In this document: one piece after another, positions 36,699-46,336 of the stretch
Layout: each line of letters begins with the position of its first letter
Position numbering within the stretch: the stretch's first letter is position 1
From: Rhodocyclaceae bacterium
GTDB lineage: Bacteria; Pseudomonadota; Gammaproteobacteria; Burkholderiales; Rhodocyclaceae
Reading direction: 5' to 3'
Assembly (NCBI GenBank): GCA_018883265.1
Contig: VEQK01000002.1
Span: forward strand, 29,752-93,751
Length of the DNA stretch: 64,000 nt
The notes under the pieces: model-generated
The model's database searches: none
What the model was told of the DNA's origin: nothing
Seen by the model: only the letters and a program-made list of their open reading frames with translations
Made by a program: the position numbers and the translations under genes

Positions 36699-37961
36699 AT
36701 GCCAGTGAATTCGCCCAATCAAGCGCCGCCCCGTATCAGAGTCTGGTTGAATCAACGTCTGCAGGCACTGGCACCGCACTGCAGGAAGCTGGCTGATCAG
36801 CCGGCCTGCCAGAAATTGATCGGCGTGTGGCAGTGTCAGTGGCAGGAACATCGGCGCCGCACCTGGGTGGTGGGTAGTCTCATCGTGCTGGCGATTGTGC
36901 TCTGGAACGGCTGGAGTTACTGGCAGAAGATGCCCAAGGCGCCGCCGCCGATTCCAGTGACGCTTCTGGTTGCGGAACCGACAACGGTACCGAATGTGAT
37001 TGAAGTGATGGCGCAGGCCGAAGGTGCCAAGGAAACCGAAGTACGTGCGCGCGTGGGCGGTATTCTGGTCAAGCGTCTGTATGAAGAAGGGCAACGTGTT
37101 GAAGCCGGCCAGCCGCTGTTCCAGATCGATCCGGATCAGTACCGGATCAAACTGGAAGAGGCCCAGGCGCGTGCCACACAGACCACCCGAGAAGCGGCGC
37201 GTCTGAAAAAACTCTATGCCCAGCAGGCGGTGAGCCGTAAGGAAATGGATGATGCCGTTTCGGCCGATGAAATGGCGCAGGCCAGTCTGAAGGCGGCTCG
37301 ACTTAATCTGGAGTGGAGCACCGTGACCGCCCCGGTGGCGGGCATTGCCGGCCGCGCACAACGTTCCGAAGGGAACCTGATGACCACCAGCAGTGATGGC
37401 AGTCTGCTTACTGTGATTCATCAGGTGAACCCGATCTGGGTGCGTTTCGGTTTGTCGGATACGGATACTGCCGGCTTGCCGGGCGGGCGTCTGGATCCCG
37501 CGGTTGAGACATCGGTTGAAGTGATTCTGGCCGACGGCACCGTCTATCCGGAAACGGGAATGATTAATTTCCAGGCCTCTTTCATTGACCCCAGGCTGGG
37601 CACACAGCAGCTGCGAGCCACTTTTGCCAATCCGGAAGGCCAGCTGTTGCCAGGTCAGTTTTTGCGTGCCCGTATCAGCACCGGCAAACTCGAAAACGTT
37701 TATCGTGTGCCACAGGCAGCCGTGGTGCAATCGGAAAAGGGCCACATGGTCTGGATCATGGGTGAGGGCGGCAAAGTTGTCCCCACGCCGGTAACGCCCG
37801 GTTTCTGGATAGACAAGGACTGGATCATTCTCGGTGGCCTGCAGCCGGGGATGCAGATCGTGACCGATAACATCATCAAGATCCGTCCTGGCGTAATGGT
37901 CATGCCGGCGCCGGCAAATCCACCGGTAGCGGCTGCACCTGCGGCCCGGTCAGGCAAATAA
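36699..37961 (+). CDS. RND efflux periplasmic adaptor (membrane fusion protein, AcrA/MexA family)
   Basis: 420 residues. The adaptor body has the lipoyl/barrel-sandwich motif RARVGGILVKRLYEEGQRVEAGQPLFQID, a coiled-coil hairpin (residues about 145-200) and beta-barrel/MP domains (SEGNLMTTSSDGSLLTVI). Unlike AcrA/MexA there is no lipobox; instead about 55 basic residues precede one membrane span (WVVGSLIVLAIVLWNGWSYW, residues 56-75), so the protein is anchored as a type II membrane protein. First gene of a three-gene tripartite pump operon; the RND gene follows 12 bp later. Confidence 0.93.
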   Translation: MPVNSPNQAPPRIRVWLNQRLQALAPHCRKLADQPACQKLIGVWQCQWQEHRRRTWVVGSLIVLAIVLWNGWSYWQKMPKAPPPIPVTLLVAEPTTVPNVIEVMAQAEGAKETEVRARVGGILVKRLYEEGQRVEAGQPLFQIDPDQYRIKLEEAQARATQTTREAARLKKLYAQQAVSRKEMDDAVSADEMAQASLKAARLNLEWSTVTAPVAGIAGRAQRSEGNLMTTSSDGSLLTVIHQVNPIWVRFGLSDTDTAGLPGGRLDPAVETSVEVILADGTVYPETGMINFQASFIDPRLGTQQLRATFANPEGQLLPGQFLRARISTGKLENVYRVPQAAVVQSEKGHMVWIMGEGGKVVPTPVTPGFWIDKDWIILGGLQPGMQIVTDNIIKIRPGVMVMPAPANPPVAAAPAARSGK

Positions 37962-37973
37962 GGAACGTCGATC

Positions 37974-40900
37974 GTGTTTTCGCGTTTCTTCATTCACCGG
38001 CCGATCTTCGCCACCGTCATCTCGATTGTGATCGTGCTGGCCGGTCTGGCGGCCGGCCGTGTGCTGCCAATTTCGCACTATCCGGATATCGCGCCGCCTA
38101 CGGTGATCGTGTCTGCCAACTACCCCGGTGCATCGACCGAGACCCTGATTCGTACCGTCGCCGGACCGATCGAAGAACAGCTATCCGGTGTGGAGAATCT
38201 GCTGTACTTCAGTTCTACGGCGGCCTCCAATGGTGCGCTCACCATTACAGCGACCTTTGAAGTCGGCACCAATGTCGATATGGCCACGGTCAACGTCAAC
38301 AACCGTGTCAAGATTGCCGAGCCCCGTCTTCCCGATGTCGTGCGGCAATTCGGGGTGACGGTACAGAAACGCTCGAATGACATCCTGCTCGTTTCCACCA
38401 TTACCTCGCCGGACAATAGTCGCTCGGCGCTGTATCTCTCCAACTACGTGCTCATCAATATTCTGGATGAACTCAAGCGCCTACCGGGGGTAGGCGATGC
38501 CCAGATTTTCGGCGCCAAAGACTACTCGATGCGGATCTGGCTCCGGCCGGACAGAATGGCGCAACTGGGTATAACTACCAGCGATATTGCAACGGCCATT
38601 AATGCCCAGAACAAGCAGAATGTGGCTGGCAAGATTGGTCAGGAACCGGCCCTCGAAGGCCAGCAACTGACCTATACCGTTACGGCCAAGGGCCGCCTGA
38701 CAACGCCAGAAGCCTTCGGGGATATCGTTATCCGTTCCCAGGGGCCGGCGGGTACACTGCGCCTCAAAGACGTGGCACGTATCGAGCTGGGCGCGGCGAA
38801 TTACGATGCCAACACACGTCTGTTGGGCAATCCGGTCGCGAGCGTGGGTATTTTTCTGCAATCCGGGGCCAATGCCCTGGAAACCGCGGATCGGGTGCGG
38901 GCTAAACTGGAAGAGCTGAAAAAACGTTTCCCCGATGGGGTGGATTACGTCATTCCTTTTGATACCACCCGTTTTGTGAATGCCTCGATCCGCGAGGTGG
39001 TGAAGACCCTATTCGAAGCCATGCTGCTGGTGGCGATCGTTGTTTTCGTATTCCTGCAGAACTGGCGTGCCACACTGATTCCGCTGCTGGCCGTGCCCGT
39101 GTCGCTGATCGGGACTTTTGCCGGTCTGTGGGTCTTCGGCTTCTCGATCAATACACTGACGCTCTTTGCCATGGTGCTGGCCATCGGTATCGTGGTCGAT
39201 GACGCCATCGTGGTGCTTGAGAACGTCGAGCGCCTGATGCACGAACGCCGTTTGCCGCCCAAGCAGGCGGCCGTCGAAGCCATGAAAGAGGTTTCCGGTG
39301 CGGTTGTGGCCATCGTGCTGGTGCTTAGTGCGGTGTTTGTGCCGGTAGCATTCCTGGGTGGTATTGCGGGCAAGCTGTATCAGCAGTTTGCCGTGACGGT
39401 GGCCATTGCTGTGGCGCTCTCGGGTCTGGTGGCGCTGACGCTGACGCCGGCGTTATGCGGTGTGCTTCTCAAAACCAAGCATGAGGACCCGCCCGAGTTT
39501 TTCAGGCCCTTTAATGAAGGCTTCCAGACGTTCACGCAGCGCTATCTCGATCTCGTGCGTAAAACACTGGACCACAAACGTATTGGTGTGGCGGTTTTTG
39601 GTGCCGTTATCGTGGCCTGTCTGTTCCTCTACCGCATGGTGCCGGGTGGCTTTGTGCCGCCCGAAGATCAGGGCTATCTGATCAGCGCGCTCATGTTGCC
39701 GGATGGCGCCAGCCTGCAGCGGACCGAACAGGCGGGCCAGAAATTCCAGGAGGCCGTGGTTAAAAATGCGGCCGTCGATAAGGTTTTTGTGATTGCCGGT
39801 AACGATATCGTGGGCGGCGGTATGCGCGCCAATGCCGGCACCGTCTTTATTCCTCTCAAGGACTGGTCCGTCCGGGAAACCGATGCCAATACACTGGCCA
39901 AAATGTTTACCGGTCTGGGCATGACGCTGCGTGATGGCATGGCGCTCGTTTTTAACCCGCCGGCGATTCGCGGCATCGGTTCAGCGGGTGGCTTTGAATT
40001 TTATGTACAGGCCCGAAACAATCCCTCGGTCGTCGATCTGGCCAAGGTGTCCGGTGGCTTGATTGAAGCGTTGAAGCAGCGGCCAGAACTGACGGGGATC
40101 AATACCTTCTTCCGACCCACGTCCCCCCAGCTTTATGTCGAAGTCGACGAAGCCAAAGCCATATCACTGGGCATTACTGTTGCCGATGTCTACCAGAGTC
40201 TGCAGGCCACCATGGGCAGCCTCTACGTGAACGACTTCAACCTGAGTGGACGTACCTATCGGGTGCAGATGCAGGCAGATGCCCCGTATCGTGCGCGCCC
40301 CAATGATCTTGGCCAGATTTACGTGCGTGCCGATAACGGCGCCATGGTGCCGGTCTCAGCGCTGATCAAAACGACGTCACTGGTCGGCCCGGAGCAGCTG
40401 GAACGTTTCAATGGCTATCTGTCGGCCAAGATCCTCGGTAACGGCCAACCCGGCGTCAGCTCCGGTGATGCCATCAACATCGTTAAAACCGTTGCGGAAG
40501 CCACATTGCCGCAGGGGTACGAACTCGCCTGGTCCGGACAGGCCTATCAGCAGATCCGTGCAGGCAACACCTCCGGCATTGCTTTTGTCTTTGGTATCGT
40601 CATGGTTTTCCTGATTCTGGCAGCGCAGTATGAGCGCTGGTCTTTGCCGCTGGCGGTGATTCTCGGTGTGCCGTTTGCGCTCTTTGGCGCATTGCTGGCG
40701 GTCTTTCTGCGCGGCATGCCCAACGACATCTATTTCCAGATTGGCCTGGTGGTTCTGGTGGGCTTGTCCGCCAAGAATGCGATTCTGATTGTGGAGTTCG
40801 CAGCGCAGAAACGTGCCGAAGGCTTCAGCGTCTACGATGCGGCCATGCAGGCCGCCCGTTTGCGTTTCCGACCCATCGTCATGACATCGCTGGCGTTCAT

Positions 40901-41105
40901 TCTCGGCGTGTTTCCGCTGGTCATTTCCAGTGGTGCCGGTTCGGCGGCCCGCCGCTCGATGGGAACCGGGGTCTTTGGCGGCATGCTGGCAGCCACCTTT
41001 ATTGCAACCATATTCATTCCGATGTTCTTCATGTGGCTTTCCGGGCGCCGGCGCAAGCGCGATCTTTTTCCAGGCGAAGCAATACAGGAGGTGAAGCATG
41101 ACTGA
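37974..41105 (+). CDS. RND multidrug efflux transporter (HAE-1 family, AcrB/MexB-like)
   Basis: 1043 residues from GTG 37974, the normal size. N-terminal MFSRFFIHRPIFATVISIVI, twelve transmembrane helices in two halves, two large periplasmic loops, and the proton-relay pair in TM4 (GIVVDDAIVVLENVERLM). PGGFVPPEDQGYL and VGLSAKNAILIVEFA are signature stretches. It exports hydrophobic compounds from the periplasm using proton motive force. It overlaps the outer membrane factor gene by 8 bp. Confidence 0.96.
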   Translation: MFSRFFIHRPIFATVISIVIVLAGLAAGRVLPISHYPDIAPPTVIVSANYPGASTETLIRTVAGPIEEQLSGVENLLYFSSTAASNGALTITATFEVGTNVDMATVNVNNRVKIAEPRLPDVVRQFGVTVQKRSNDILLVSTITSPDNSRSALYLSNYVLINILDELKRLPGVGDAQIFGAKDYSMRIWLRPDRMAQLGITTSDIATAINAQNKQNVAGKIGQEPALEGQQLTYTVTAKGRLTTPEAFGDIVIRSQGPAGTLRLKDVARIELGAANYDANTRLLGNPVASVGIFLQSGANALETADRVRAKLEELKKRFPDGVDYVIPFDTTRFVNASIREVVKTLFEAMLLVAIVVFVFLQNWRATLIPLLAVPVSLIGTFAGLWVFGFSINTLTLFAMVLAIGIVVDDAIVVLENVERLMHERRLPPKQAAVEAMKEVSGAVVAIVLVLSAVFVPVAFLGGIAGKLYQQFAVTVAIAVALSGLVALTLTPALCGVLLKTKHEDPPEFFRPFNEGFQTFTQRYLDLVRKTLDHKRIGVAVFGAVIVACLFLYRMVPGGFVPPEDQGYLISALMLPDGASLQRTEQAGQKFQEAVVKNAAVDKVFVIAGNDIVGGGMRANAGTVFIPLKDWSVRETDANTLAKMFTGLGMTLRDGMALVFNPPAIRGIGSAGGFEFYVQARNNPSVVDLAKVSGGLIEALKQRPELTGINTFFRPTSPQLYVEVDEAKAISLGITVADVYQSLQATMGSLYVNDFNLSGRTYRVQMQADAPYRARPNDLGQIYVRADNGAMVPVSALIKTTSLVGPEQLERFNGYLSAKILGNGQPGVSSGDAINIVKTVAEATLPQGYELAWSGQAYQQIRAGNTSGIAFVFGIVMVFLILAAQYERWSLPLAVILGVPFALFGALLAVFLRGMPNDIYFQIGLVVLVGLSAKNAILIVEFAAQKRAEGFSVYDAAMQAARLRFRPIVMTSLAFILGVFPLVISSGAGSAARRSMGTGVFGGMLAATFIATIFIPMFFMWLSGRRRKRDLFPGEAIQEVKHD

Positions 41106-42528
41106 GTCGGCATCCCCTATGGCCTTGCGTTTTACGCTGCTGGCGGCATTGGTGATTGCGGGCTGTACCGTGGGTCCGGATTACGAGCGCCCTAAAATGG
41201 ATCTGCCCGGCCAGTTCAACGCCGAGGTACCGCAATCAACCCCCGCCTCGCAAAAAGCTCCCGTCGAGATCCGCCAGGACTGGTGGACACTGTTTGATGA
41301 TCCGGAGCTGAATCGTCTCGAGTCTCTGGCGTTGGCCAATAACGCCGACCTGCAGATTGCCGTGGCCCGTATCGCTCAGGCGCAGGGATTGGCATTGCAG
41401 GCTGGTGCCGCCCAGTATCCGAGCCTGTCGCTCGAGGGCAGTGGCACACGCTCATCCCAGGGGGCGGCGGCATCGCCTAGTGGTATTGATTATCTCGATA
41501 GTAACTATCAGGGGTCTGCCGGATTCTCCTATGAGATCGATCTCTGGGGAAAGATCCGACGTTCCGTTGAGTCTGCCGATGCACAGCTCAAGGCCAGCGT
41601 CTTTGATCGCGATAGCGTGCGTCTGGTTATGGAGGGGAGTGTCGCCAAGGCGTATATCAACCTGCGCACACTGGATGCGCAGATCAAGGTGACAGAGAGC
41701 TCGATCCATACCCGTCGCGAAACGCTGCGTATCGCCCAGGCCAAACTGGCGGGCGGGCTGGTTTCCCCGCTCGACATCAATCAGGCCAGAGCCACGCTGG
41801 CCAGTCTGCAGGCCGCCCAGTCCGAGCTTGTGCGCCAGAGGGCGATTGTGCAGAACCAGCTGGCTGTTCTGACCGGTGTGCTGGATCTGAAGATCCCGGC
41901 CAGTGGACTGGGTGCGTTGCCGGTGCCGCCGATGCCACCCGCGGGTGTGCCCTCGGAATTGCTGGAAGGGCGCCCCGATATCCGCAAAGCCGAAGAGCAA
42001 CTGGTGTCGGCGAATGCACAGATTGGCGTTGCCAAAGCCAATTTCTTCCCATCGTTTTCGCTTACCGGCCTGTACGGTGCACAAAGTCTGGGCTTCAGCA
42101 ACTTTCTATCCGCTGGTGGTTCGGTCTGGGCCGCAACGCTGGGGGTGACGCAACCGCTGTTTACCGGCTGGCTGTTGACCGGTCAGCTCGACACGGCGAA
42201 GGGTAAACAGCAGGAGGCTCTGGGTAACTACATCCGGACCGTCCGTGTGGCCTTTGCCGAAGTGGGTGATGCCATGACCTCCGTGCAACAGACCCGGGAG
42301 AGCGAGTCGCACCTGGCAACGCAGGTTGAGGCATCGACCAGGGCGCAGCAGATTGCCATCCTGCGTTACGAGGCAGGTTATGTCGATTATCTGACGGTGT
42401 TGGAGGCGCAGCGCGTCGCGAACGAAGCGAGTCTGGCGTATGCGCGCAATCGCGGGGGCCGCCTGCAGGCCAGCGTCGATCTTTTCAGATCCCTCGGTGG
42501 CGGTTGGCAGCCGGAAATCAAAAAATAA
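41098..42528 (+). CDS. Outer membrane efflux lipoprotein (OprM/NodT family)
   Basis: 476 residues. Signal peptide LRFTLLAALVIAGC with lipobox IAGC and the family start TVGPDYERP. Two OEP domains of coiled-coil and beta-strand elements follow (DWWTLFDDPELNRLESLALANNADLQIAVARI, then GRPDIRKAEEQLVSANAQIGVAKANFFPSFSLTG). It forms the trimeric exit duct for the pump encoded upstream. Last gene of the efflux operon; rimO follows after 27 bp. Confidence 0.95.
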   Translation: MTESASPMALRFTLLAALVIAGCTVGPDYERPKMDLPGQFNAEVPQSTPASQKAPVEIRQDWWTLFDDPELNRLESLALANNADLQIAVARIAQAQGLALQAGAAQYPSLSLEGSGTRSSQGAAASPSGIDYLDSNYQGSAGFSYEIDLWGKIRRSVESADAQLKASVFDRDSVRLVMEGSVAKAYINLRTLDAQIKVTESSIHTRRETLRIAQAKLAGGLVSPLDINQARATLASLQAAQSELVRQRAIVQNQLAVLTGVLDLKIPASGLGALPVPPMPPAGVPSELLEGRPDIRKAEEQLVSANAQIGVAKANFFPSFSLTGLYGAQSLGFSNFLSAGGSVWAATLGVTQPLFTGWLLTGQLDTAKGKQQEALGNYIRTVRVAFAEVGDAMTSVQQTRESESHLATQVEASTRAQQIAILRYEAGYVDYLTVLEAQRVANEASLAYARNRGGRLQASVDLFRSLGGGWQPEIKK

Positions 42529-42555
42529 GTAACCGGGGTTGGTAAAATATGACCC

Positions 42556-43896
42556 ATGAAAAAGAAAATTGAAACACCCAGGGTTGGCATGGTCAGCCTG
42601 GGTTGCCCCAAAGCCACCGTCGACAGTGAAGGCATCCTCACACGCCTGCGTGCCGAAGGTTATCAGGTAGTCGGTGATTATGCCGGCGCCGATCTGGTCG
42701 TGGTGAATACCTGTGGTTTTATCGATTCAGCCGTCGAAGAATCACTCGATGCGATTGGTGAAGCGCTACGCGAAAACGGCAAGGTCATCGTCACGGGTTG
42801 TCTGGGAGCACGTGAAGGCGTAGTTGAAACGGCCCACCCCGATGTGCTCGCCGTCACGGGGCCGCACGCACTGGAAGAAGTCATGTCGGTGGTGCATTCC
42901 CATCTGCCGATGCCGCATGACCCGTATACCGATCTGGTGCCGCCGCAGGGCGTGCGGATTACGCCGAAGCACTATGCCTATCTCAAGATTTCCGAAGGCT
43001 GCAACCACCGTTGCACCTTCTGCATCATTCCGTCGTTGCGTGGCGACCTCGTGTCGCGCCCGATCGGTGATGTGCTTAAAGAAGCCGAAACCCTGGCCAA
43101 AGCGGGCGTCAAGGAAGTACTCGTCATTTCGCAGGACACCAGCGCCTATGGCGTTGACGTCAAATACCGTACGGGATTCTGGGAAGGCCGCCCCGTCAAA
43201 ACGCAGCTCAAAGCCTTGTGCGAGGCGCTCGGCGAATTCGGTATCTGGGTGCGTCTGCATTACGTCTATCCGTATCCGAGTGTGGATGAGATCATTCCGC
43301 TGATGGCTGAAGGCAAAATCCTGCCGTATCTGGATATTCCGTTCCAGCACGCCAGCCCGCGCATTCTCAAAGCTATGAAGCGCCCGGCGTCCAGCGAGAA
43401 CGTCCTCAAGCGCATTGAAGCCTGGCGCGCGATCTGTCCGGAGCTGGTCATTCGTTCCACCTTTATTACCGGTTTCCCCGGTGAAACCGAAGCGGACTTC
43501 CAGGAGCTGCTTGGTTTCCTCGAAGCGGCGCAACTCGATCGCGTCGGCGCCTTCGCTTATTCGCCCGTCGAGGGCGCCACAGCCAATGAATTGGCGGATC
43601 CGGTGCCGGAAGAGGAGCGCGAATCGCGCCGCATGCGCCTGATGCAGTTCCAGTCCGACATCTCGGCCGATAAACTGGCGCGACGCATCGGCGATGAAGA
43701 AGCTATTGTGATCGATGACGTCGATGAGGAGGGTGCGATTGGCCGGAGTTGGCGGGAGGCGCCGGACATTGATGGCGTCATCCAGGTCATGGGTTATACC
43801 GACTGTGCGCCAGGCGATCGTATTGCCGTCCGTATCGTCGATGCCGACGAACATGATCTCTATGCCGAACCGCTAACCGCTGCCTCAATCAACTGA
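42556..43896 (+). CDS. rimO: Ribosomal protein S12 methylthiotransferase RimO
   Basis: 446 residues. N-terminal UPF0004 domain with three cysteines for the auxiliary cluster ([33 protein letters not shown]), radical SAM core [16 protein letters not shown], and C-terminal TRAM domain ([21 protein letters not shown]). It methylthiolates Asp88 of ribosomal protein S12. In E. coli this needs or is stimulated by YcaO, and a YcaO fusion is encoded at 18.5 kb. A TATGACCCATG stretch leads into the start. The oxidase gene follows 1 bp later. Confidence 0.97.
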   Translation: MKKKIETPRVGMVSLGCPKATVDSEGILTRLRAEGYQVVGDYAGADLVVVNTCGFIDSAVEESLDAIGEALRENGKVIVTGCLGAREGVVETAHPDVLAVTGPHALEEVMSVVHSHLPMPHDPYTDLVPPQGVRITPKHYAYLKISEGCNHRCTFCIIPSLRGDLVSRPIGDVLKEAETLAKAGVKEVLVISQDTSAYGVDVKYRTGFWEGRPVKTQLKALCEALGEFGIWVRLHYVYPYPSVDEIIPLMAEGKILPYLDIPFQHASPRILKAMKRPASSENVLKRIEAWRAICPELVIRSTFITGFPGETEADFQELLGFLEAAQLDRVGAFAYSPVEGATANELADPVPEEERESRRMRLMQFQSDISADKLARRIGDEEAIVIDDVDEEGAIGRSWREAPDIDGVIQVMGYTDCAPGDRIAVRIVDADEHDLYAEPLTAASIN

Positions 43897-43897
43897 C

Positions 43898-45319
43898 ATG
43901 AGTCAGGCCCTGATCGCGCAATTGCTGGCGTGCCTCGGCGCCGATCAGGTTCTCACCGATCCGGCCGCGCAAGCCACGTATCTTAACGACTGGCGTGGCC
44001 GTTATCACGGCCGTGCGCTGGCCGTTGTGTTGCCACAAACAACCCAACAGGTCGCCGAGGTTGTTCGTCTATGCGTGTCAAACAACACGCCGATTGTTCC
44101 GCAAGGCGGCAATACGGGCTTATGTGGTGGTGCAACGCCAGACGATACGGGTCGTGCCGTCATTGTCGCCATGACCCGCATGAACCGCATACGCGATGTT
44201 GATGCCAGAAACTTCAGTATCACCGCAGAGGCTGGCGCGACACTGGATGACCTGAAAGCTGCGGCCGATCATGTCGATCGTCTGTATCCGCTCTCGCTGG
44301 GTGCGGGGCATCAGAGCACCTTGGGTGGGACGCTGGCCACCAATGCCGGTGGGTTGCAAGTGTTACGTTATGGCATGACGCGCGATCTCTGTCTGGGTCT
44401 GGAAGTCGTGCTGCCGGACGGCACGGTCTGGTCCCGGCTTGCCGGTTTGCGTAAGGACAACACAGGCTTCGATCTCAAGCAGTGGTTCATTGGCGCCGAA
44501 GGCACGCTGGGTCTGATCACAGCGGCCACCATGAAGCTCTATCCCCGACCTGCGGCGCGTGCGCTGATCTGGCTGGATCTGCCAGACGCGAAAAGTGCCG
44601 TATGCGCGCACGAGCGAGCGCAAAGTGTATTCGCCGGAGCCCAGACAGCATCGGAATTGATTTCGGCGCCAACACTGACGCTCGTCCGGCAACATCTGCC
44701 GGAAGTGCAGCTCCCCGGAACCGCATCGTGGCCCGAACACTGGGCGTTAATGATGGAAGTCTCGGCGCACGATCAGATATTTCTGGAGGCGCTGCTGGAT
44801 GGCTGGCGTCGTGCTTGTGCACGGGATGGTCAATCGCCCGGGCTCGTGGCGACCAGCGTTGCCGACCAGCAGGCATTGTGGGCTATACGTAAGGGGCTTG
44901 CCGAAGCACAGAAGCGCGAAGGCCTCTCGATCAAACACGATATCGGCTTACCCATTTCGGGAATTCCGGTGTTTCTGAAAGAAGCCTCCGCAGCCCTCGA
45001 ACAAACGTTCCCGGGTATCCGCATTGTCGCCTTTGGTCATATCGGCGACGGCAATCTGCATTACAACCTGTCCTATGCCGAGCCGGTAGCCAATGACAGC
45101 CTCATGGCGCGCAGTCATGACGCCAATCAGATTGTTTATGACGTGGTGACGCGTCTGGGCGGCAGTATCGCTGCTGAACACGGCATTGGACAGCTCAAGT
45201 CCGGTTGGCTGGAAGCGCATGCACCGGCCGGCAGTATCGATCTGATGCGTAAACTCAAAGACGCACTGGATCCCAAAGGGCTCATGAATCCCGGCAAGGT
45301 GCTCAACGCACGGCGTTGA
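43898..45319 (+). CDS. FAD-linked oxidase (GlcD / D-2-hydroxyacid dehydrogenase type)
   Basis: 473 residues. PCMH-type FAD-binding N-terminal half (VVPQGGNTGLCGGATP, NFSITAEAGATLDDLKAAAD, YPLSLGAGHQSTLGGTLATNAGG) and the FAD-linked oxidase C-terminal domain with FGHIGDGNLHYN and a terminal AAEHGIGQLKSGWLEA motif holding metal-binding His residues. The family includes D-lactate, glycolate and D-2-hydroxyglutarate dehydrogenases; the GHIGDGNLH group fits D-2-hydroxyglutarate dehydrogenase best, but the substrate is not certain. Translationally close to rimO. Confidence 0.88.
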   Translation: MSQALIAQLLACLGADQVLTDPAAQATYLNDWRGRYHGRALAVVLPQTTQQVAEVVRLCVSNNTPIVPQGGNTGLCGGATPDDTGRAVIVAMTRMNRIRDVDARNFSITAEAGATLDDLKAAADHVDRLYPLSLGAGHQSTLGGTLATNAGGLQVLRYGMTRDLCLGLEVVLPDGTVWSRLAGLRKDNTGFDLKQWFIGAEGTLGLITAATMKLYPRPAARALIWLDLPDAKSAVCAHERAQSVFAGAQTASELISAPTLTLVRQHLPEVQLPGTASWPEHWALMMEVSAHDQIFLEALLDGWRRACARDGQSPGLVATSVADQQALWAIRKGLAEAQKREGLSIKHDIGLPISGIPVFLKEASAALEQTFPGIRIVAFGHIGDGNLHYNLSYAEPVANDSLMARSHDANQIVYDVVTRLGGSIAAEHGIGQLKSGWLEAHAPAGSIDLMRKLKDALDPKGLMNPGKVLNARR

Positions 45320-45331
45320 GTCCGACAGCGC

Positions 45332-46258
45332 CTAGTGCAGTGTCTGGCTCTGGCGCGGCTCTGAATCTGAGGGTCGATGATCCGAGAAAAGCGCCAGCGC
45401 TTCTTCCGGGCTAAACCGGTATTCCTGATTGCTCAGTTCGTCGTGAATCACGACGGCGCCATGCTCGCGCAGAATGGCATCGATTTCGTTCTTGCCCAGG
45501 CTGCGCACCATGTTTCTCACTTTATCCCAATTCCGCTCGCCGGCATGATGCAGTGCCTGGCCCGGTGCCAGGCTGATCAGTTCCTCGGGGAATAATGTCG
45601 TGACCAACTGCGCAGGATCCAGTTGCAGGAGCTCGCGATCAGTCAGCGTGCCGAACAGATGGGTCAGGCGATTCCAGCCATCGGCATCGGCCTCGTCGGC
45701 ACTCGGCATCTTCTGCAGGAACAGAGCGGCAGCCTGCGTGTCATTTGCAGCAAGATAGAGCAGGGTGGGTTGTTGCTCGGATTGTTCGAGATAGTGACTG
45801 AAAGCCTCGGCTAATGACTGACCCACCAGAGGTACGAAGCTCTGCCATGGCGTGCTGAATTGCTGTGCGTCCAGTGTCATCATCAGGCGGCTGGCGCTAT
45901 CTTCGGCAGAACCCTCCCGGGTATTCAGGCACTGGAAATCGGGGTTTTGCAGTTGCGTCGTCAATGCCGGATCCCATTGCGCGGTGCCACGCAATCCCAG
46001 CTTGTCGGTGCAGTCCATGACCAGCAGCTTGATCGGTCCCGGGTCGCGCATCTGGAAGGTGAGCCGACCGGGGTGTTTGAGCTGGCCCGCCATCAGCGCC
46101 GTGACACTAGCCATTTCGCCAAGCATCCGGTTAACGGCCACCGGGTAGTTTCTGCCGGCAGTCAGTGCGCGATAGGTTTCGTCCAGGTGCACCCAGGCGC
46201 CACGAATAGCGAGTTCCGGAAAATGGAAGCGGACAAAGCGGTCGGTTTCGCGCAGCAT
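45332..46258 (-). CDS. hslO: Hsp33-family chaperone lacking the zinc-binding cysteines
   Basis: 308 residues of the Hsp33 fold. The N-terminal core is recognisable (FHFPELAIRGAWVHLDETY, GEMASVTALMAGQLKHPGRL, MDCTDKLGLRGTAQ). In normal Hsp33 the C-terminal domain has CxC and CxxC binding Zn as a redox switch. Here the first pair region reads SLAPGQALHHAGERNW and the second HDELSNQEYRF, so all four cysteines are gone while the flanking sequence (VRNMVRSLGKNEIDAILREHG) is kept. Only two cysteines remain, both in the N-terminal core. It follows the gamma-carbonic-anhydrase-like gene by 78 bp and converges on the oxidase. Confidence 0.92.
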   Translation of the reverse strand: MLRETDRFVRFHFPELAIRGAWVHLDETYRALTAGRNYPVAVNRMLGEMASVTALMAGQLKHPGRLTFQMRDPGPIKLLVMDCTDKLGLRGTAQWDPALTTQLQNPDFQCLNTREGSAEDSASRLMMTLDAQQFSTPWQSFVPLVGQSLAEAFSHYLEQSEQQPTLLYLAANDTQAAALFLQKMPSADEADADGWNRLTHLFGTLTDRELLQLDPAQLVTTLFPEELISLAPGQALHHAGERNWDKVRNMVRSLGKNEIDAILREHGAVVIHDELSNQEYRFSPEEALALFSDHRPSDSEPRQSQTLH

Positions 46259-46336
46259 GAGATCTTTCAGTAGGGTCGGATCATTACGTTATGGGTCGCT
46301 ATCGCCAAACTTCAAGATGGCGGTCGCAGAGAGCCA

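Noticed and set aside
36519-37745. 408-residue ORF on the minus strand
   Set aside because: Antisense to the RND adaptor and overlapping the tetR start and operator; the adaptor is clearly the real gene.
42766-43854. 362-residue ORF on the minus strand
   Set aside because: Antisense to rimO, which is complete.
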